From Anaerolineae bacterium (GTDB lineage Bacteria; Chloroflexota; Anaerolineae; Aggregatilineales; Phototrophicaceae), in assembly GCA_030950085.1 (NCBI GenBank), contig JAUZRW010000039.1:51248-115247 (forward strand): a DNA stretch of 64,000 bases, in the 5' to 3' direction. Positions 60,441 through 64,000 of this stretch are shown here, in pieces. The first letter of the stretch is position 1. Each line of letters begins with the position of its first letter. The notes below the pieces were generated by a model. It saw only the letters and a list, made by a program, of their open reading frames with translations. It did not search any database and was not told where the DNA came from. Both the position numbers and the translations under genes were made by a program.

Positions 60441-61154
60441 CTACGTTAAAGTGGAATTCGGTAATTGTTTCTCGAAGCGATAGCCAACCCGATGTTCTGT
60501 TAAAATATAGGTTGGATTAGCTGCGTCTCGTTCGATTTTGCGTCGCAATTGGCTGATATAGACACGCGGATAATAGACATCATCCACATATTCGCGCCCC
60601 CATACTTGTTCTAACAAATCTCGTTGCGGAACAACACGTCCTGAGTTTTCCATCAAAACGGCTAATAGTTTGAATTCAGTGGGTGTTAAATGAATTTTTT
60701 TGTTGTCCACATAAATTTGGCGACGGTGCAAATCTACGTTCAGGTAACCATCATCATAAATTTGCTCAACATCGGTTGTGGAAAGTTGGATGCGCCGTAA
60801 TAAAGCACTTATCCGTGCTGCAAATTCGTTTAAGCGGACAGGCTTAATTAAATACTCGTCGGCACCGGCATTAAGTCCTTCAACGACATTATCTTCTGTA
60901 ATAGCTTGTGCTGATAACATCATGATAGGTGTATCTGCAAGTTCTCGAATACGGCGACACACCGTTAGCCCATTCATACCGCCAGACATAATAATATCAA
61001 GCACAACCAATGCAGGTCGCTCAGAGTGGAATGCACGCAGACCGGCTGCCCCATCTTCGGCAAGGACAACTTCATATCCCTCTCGGCTTAATTTGCGTCC
61101 GAGAGCTTCACGTATAGCTAGTTCGTCATCAACGATTAAAATTTTCTCATTCAT
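60441..61154 (-). CDS. OmpR-family response regulator
   Basis: The product is 237 residues. The receiver has KILIVDDELAIREAL, phosphoacceptor Asp in LVVLDIIMSGG and the K in YLIKPVRL. The C-terminal winged-helix DNA-binding domain carries LTPTEFKLLAVLMENSGRVV and VYISQLRRKIE, ending GYRFE. It is the partner of the adjacent 7TM kinase and is divergently placed from the PKD lipoprotein gene, a possible target. Confidence 0.93.
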   Translation of the reverse strand: MNEKILIVDDELAIREALGRKLSREGYEVVLAEDGAAGLRAFHSERPALVVLDIIMSGGMNGLTVCRRIRELADTPIMMLSAQAITEDNVVEGLNAGADEYLIKPVRLNEFAARISALLRRIQLSTTDVEQIYDDGYLNVDLHRRQIYVDNKKIHLTPTEFKLLAVLMENSGRVVPQRDLLEQVWGREYVDDVYYPRVYISQLRRKIERDAANPTYILTEHRVGYRFEKQLPNSTLT

Positions 61155-61248
61155 AACTAGAGTTTAACACTAAATGGGGAATTCTGACAAGTTTTGTAGA
61201 TTAATTCAATCGTTGTCAACCCGTCAAGTTCATATAGGAGAATTCCGC

Positions 61249-61254
61249 TATAAT
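61249..61254 (+). promoter_or_regulatory. Candidate -10 box for the PKD-lipoprotein gene
   Basis: TATAAT lies 42 bases before the ATG at 61296 in the divergent region with the response regulator. The -35 region is weak, so an activator may be needed. Confidence 0.4.
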
Positions 61255-61295
61255 AGTCATTAAGGTTTTAATCTTTGACTCAAGAAAGGAAAACG

Positions 61296-64000
61296 ATGAT
61301 TCAACATTTAAAAAAATTGAGATTATGGCAATTAACCCTAATCACAAGTTTGCTCTTTATACTTGCTGCCTGTAATTTAGGCTCTCCACAGGGCAACAGT
61401 GAAGAAGAAATCACTCCCTTGCCAACAACGGCTGTTGCTGCGACGCGCACATTGCAAGCAGATACAGGAGTGACGGTTTTTCCATCACTGACACCCGTAC
61501 CCTTTAGCACACAACCTTCAATCATTCAGGCAACACCATTTGTTGTTGTGCCTCCACCCCCAACCAACACCCCAGTACCTATTAGTATTGTGGTTGTATC
61601 ACCACTACCGGGCAATATTGTATCTGGTAATGTTCAAGTGGTGGGGTCCGCGATTCACCCTAGTTTCTTACAGTACCGCTTAGAATATGGACCCGATCCC
61701 AATCCGAATAACCTCTGGTTTTCGATAACAGGCATTGTCAATACACCTGTTCTTGCAGGCACATTGGGGGTTTGGTCAACCAATAACGGCGCAACACCTG
61801 ATGGTACGTATCAATTGCGACTGCGTGTATTCTTGCGCGATGGGTCACAACAAACAACACAAGTTGGCAATATTCAGGTGCGTAATCAGCAACCAACACC
61901 TATTCCAACAAATACGACTGTGCCAGCACCCATTGCATCGTTTACACAAGATACAGTACAAGGGACTGCCCCATTCGTCGTTCGATTCAGCAATCGTTCG
62001 CAAGGACAAATTTCTAGTTATACATGGAACTTTGGCGATGGTGGTATCAGTAGCCAAATCAACCCAGCTTACACTTATCGCACACCGGGAATATACACAG
62101 TTACATTGCGAGTAACAGGACCCGGCGGTACAGCCAATGTCTCGCGGCAGATAAATGTACAATCAGCAACCGCCCCATCAGCCGCCTTCACGACAGATGT
62201 AACGAGTGGTGAAGCGCCTTTGACAGTTAATTTCACGAATGCTTCGACAGGACAGTTTACGACTGTTGAGTGGGATTTTGGTGATAGCAGTGAAAGCACT
62301 GAACAGAATCCATCGCATACGTTCAACGATGTCGGAACATATAATGTTATTTTGCGTGTGACAGGTGTGGGCGGTAGTGATGCTAGTGTTGGGCAAATCA
62401 CAGTTGAGAACCCATCAATACCTGCCCCAACAGCAAACTTTGAACTAAGTGCCACCAGTGGCGAAACACCATTAACAGTTGTTTTCACAAATACGTCTAC
62501 CGGTCAGGTTGACAATTATTTGTGGGATGTTAACGGTGACGGAATCACAGATTCAACCGATGAATCACCTACCAATATTTATGATACAGCCGGAACATAT
62601 GTTGTTCGCCTTATCGCTATTGGTCCGGGTGGACAAAGTACCGCAATCCGTGAAATCACAGTTCAATCGCCGCCGGATGCTCCCGTTGCTGGATTTAGTG
62701 CTTCGCCCGAAGTAGGAATAGCCCCGTTGACTGTTCAATTTACAAACACAACATCGGGTGATGCAACTGGATATGTTTGGGATTTTAATAATGACGGACA
62801 GCCTGACAGCACGGATGTATCCCCACAACATACATTCCAAGACGCTGGCACCTATACAGTTGTTTTGCTTGCGACTGGACCGGGTGGTTCAACATCAAGC
62901 CAGATAATCGTTTCTGTTGAGACTCCGCCGCAACCGCCAACCGCGAACTTCATCGCGTCACCAAACATTGGGCAAGCACCGCTTTCAGTACAATTCACAA
63001 ATCAGTCAGAAGGGTCACAGTTAACTTTTAGCTGGGATTTTGAATCAGATGGTGTTGAAGATAGCAATCAGCAAAACCCAGCATTTGAATATACGACAGC
63101 CGGAAATTATACAGTGACGCTGACGGTGACAAGTCCCGAAGGATTGAGTTCTGTAGCGACTGCGACTATTCAATTGAGTGAAGTAGTCGTTCAACTTCCG
63201 CCGATAGCAGCATTTACTTTCAATCCTCAAAGTGGAAATGCACCTTTGACTGTTTCGTTCGTTAATCAAACCTCCGGTGATGTTACGGGTTATGAGTGGG
63301 ATTTCGATGGTGATGGCGTAGTTGATAGTACAGAAACTAGCCCATCTCATGAATTTGTCAGCGAAGGAACATACACTGTCAATCTTACTGCTACTGGACC
63401 CGGTGGTTCAAATAGCATCTCATCGGATGTTATGGTGTCACCAGCATTAGTTGCCCCAATAGCTCAATTCAGTGCTGATGTCACAACAGGCACAGCGCCT
63501 CTTACAGTGACCTTCAGCAATAGTTCGAGTGGGCAAATCGACAGCTACAGTTGGGACTTCAATGGTGACGGTGTGCCAGATAGTAACGAAGTCAACCCCG
63601 TTTTCACTTATGCCAGCGAAGGGACGTTCAATGCGTCCTTGACGGTCAGTAATGCGGCAGGCTCAGACACCATTGCCGTCGTCATCCAAGTGAATGCTGC
63701 CCTAACGCCACCTATCGCGCAATTCAGTACCGATGTGACAATGGGTACAGCGCCCTTAACGGTGACCTTCAGCAATAGTTCGAGTGGGCAAATCGACAGT
63801 CACAGTTGGGATTTCAATGGCGATGGTGTGCCAGATAGCAATGAAGTTAGCCCCGTTTTCACCTATGCCAGCGAAGGGACGTTCAATGCGTCCTTGACGG
63901 TCAGTAATGCAGCAGGGTCAGACACGATTGCCGTCGTCATCCAAGTGAATGCCGCTTTAGTTGCTCCTATCGCGCAATTCAGTACCGATGTGACAACGGG
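61296..64000 (+). CDS. PKD-repeat lipoprotein, 5' part (runs off the window)
   Basis: The frame is open from ATG 61296 (preceded by AAAGGA) to the right edge, over 900 codons with no stop. It begins with a lipoprotein signal (lipobox LAAC) and a Pro/Thr-rich linker. A beta-sandwich region near residues 105-200 (VSPLPGNIVSGNVQVVGSA) precedes at least eight PKD domains from about residue 210. Each PKD domain has a P.A.F start and W(D/N)F or WDV, and several have DxDGDGVxDS, which can bind calcium. The last units are 255-bp DNA repeats. It is likely a long surface rod for adhesion. Confidence 0.85.
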   Translation, partial: MIQHLKKLRLWQLTLITSLLFILAACNLGSPQGNSEEEITPLPTTAVAATRTLQADTGVTVFPSLTPVPFSTQPSIIQATPFVVVPPPPTNTPVPISIVVVSPLPGNIVSGNVQVVGSAIHPSFLQYRLEYGPDPNPNNLWFSITGIVNTPVLAGTLGVWSTNNGATPDGTYQLRLRVFLRDGSQQTTQVGNIQVRNQQPTPIPTNTTVPAPIASFTQDTVQGTAPFVVRFSNRSQGQISSYTWNFGDGGISSQINPAYTYRTPGIYTVTLRVTGPGGTANVSRQINVQSATAPSAAFTTDVTSGEAPLTVNFTNASTGQFTTVEWDFGDSSESTEQNPSHTFNDVGTYNVILRVTGVGGSDASVGQITVENPSIPAPTANFELSATSGETPLTVVFTNTSTGQVDNYLWDVNGDGITDSTDESPTNIYDTAGTYVVRLIAIGPGGQSTAIREITVQSPPDAPVAGFSASPEVGIAPLTVQFTNTTSGDATGYVWDFNNDGQPDSTDVSPQHTFQDAGTYTVVLLATGPGGSTSSQIIVSVETPPQPPTANFIASPNIGQAPLSVQFTNQSEGSQLTFSWDFESDGVEDSNQQNPAFEYTTAGNYTVTLTVTSPEGLSSVATATIQLSEVVVQLPPIAAFTFNPQSGNAPLTVSFVNQTSGDVTGYEWDFDGDGVVDSTETSPSHEFVSEGTYTVNLTATGPGGSNSISSDVMVSPALVAPIAQFSADVTTGTAPLTVTFSNSSSGQIDSYSWDFNGDGVPDSNEVNPVFTYASEGTFNASLTVSNAAGSDTIAVVIQVNAALTPPIAQFSTDVTMGTAPLTVTFSNSSSGQIDSHSWDFNGDGVPDSNEVSPVFTYASEGTFNASLTVSNAAGSDTIAVVIQVNAALVAPIAQFSTDVTT
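63456..63965 (+). repeat. 255-bp tandem repeats in the PKD gene
   Basis: Units begin at 63456, 63711 and 63966 with a period of 255 bases (85 codons, in frame). The first two full units are nearly identical at DNA level, including silent positions. The third runs off the window. Confidence 0.9.

Noticed and set aside
63456..64000. CRISPR-like or IS-related repeat
   Set aside because: The repeats are in frame, 85 codons long and encode PKD domains.

Overview
The window looks like a chromosomal segment of an AT-leaning member of the Chloroflexota, probably Anaerolineae-like. This is inferred from gene content, not from a marker gene. The pointers are many secreted beta-propeller, LysM, SH3 and PKD proteins with Pro/Thr linkers, an LL-diaminopimelate aminotransferase, an archaeal/fungal-type Asd, a SqdB-like enzyme, an F420/LLM oxidoreductase beside a hydantoinase, and family-5 solute-binding proteins with cysteine-rich, rearranged sequence. 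There is no rRNA, CRISPR array or recognisable prophage. The only RNA gene found is one tRNA-Leu(GAG).

Layout. 1-3.2 kb: envelope proteins (beta-propeller, LysM/M23 lipoprotein, single-pass protein). 3.2-4.4 kb: A-type Fe-S carrier with a SufR-like regulator. 4.5-12.8 kb: amino-acid and sulfolipid metabolism (pheA, asd, sqdB-like, hisD with an APH-like kinase, then hisG and hisZ on the other strand). 12.9-18.5 kb: L,D-transpeptidase, a duplicated SH3 surface protein and a TPR protein. 18.5-21.4 kb: YigZ, a P-loop ATPase and a lone tyrosine recombinase with a near-palindrome upstream. 21.7-36 kb: a catabolic island with a nitrate/thiamine-precursor-type ABC transporter, class III aminotransferase, semialdehyde dehydrogenase, beta-ureidopropionase, LLM oxidoreductase and dihydropyrimidinase, followed on the minus strand by creatininase-like, PanE-like and SDR genes. 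These fit uptake of pyrimidines or related ureides and their breakdown through beta-alanine. 36-41 kb: a short M14 peptidase and a Dpp-type transporter (two permeases plus a binding protein whose sequence order is circularly permuted). 41-46 kb: a STAND NTPase, an unknown protein, smpB and an S41 protease. 46-61 kb: housekeeping genes (plsX, trmFO, a DapL-like gene, hflX), sensor kinases, tRNA-Leu and secreted proteins. 61.3 kb to the end: a PKD-repeat lipoprotein that runs off the window.

The least expected signals are these: (i) a dispersed ~86-93 bp element that occurs four times on the plus strand, beginning with a stop codon and ending in TTAAACAAG just upstream of a gene, plus one degraded minus-strand copy; (ii) the circularly permuted family-5 binding protein; (iii) the 37-bp near-palindrome in front of the orphan recombinase; (iv) coexistence of a HisZ-like protein with a long-form HisG. 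All functional statements come from reading the sequence. No database search was run.
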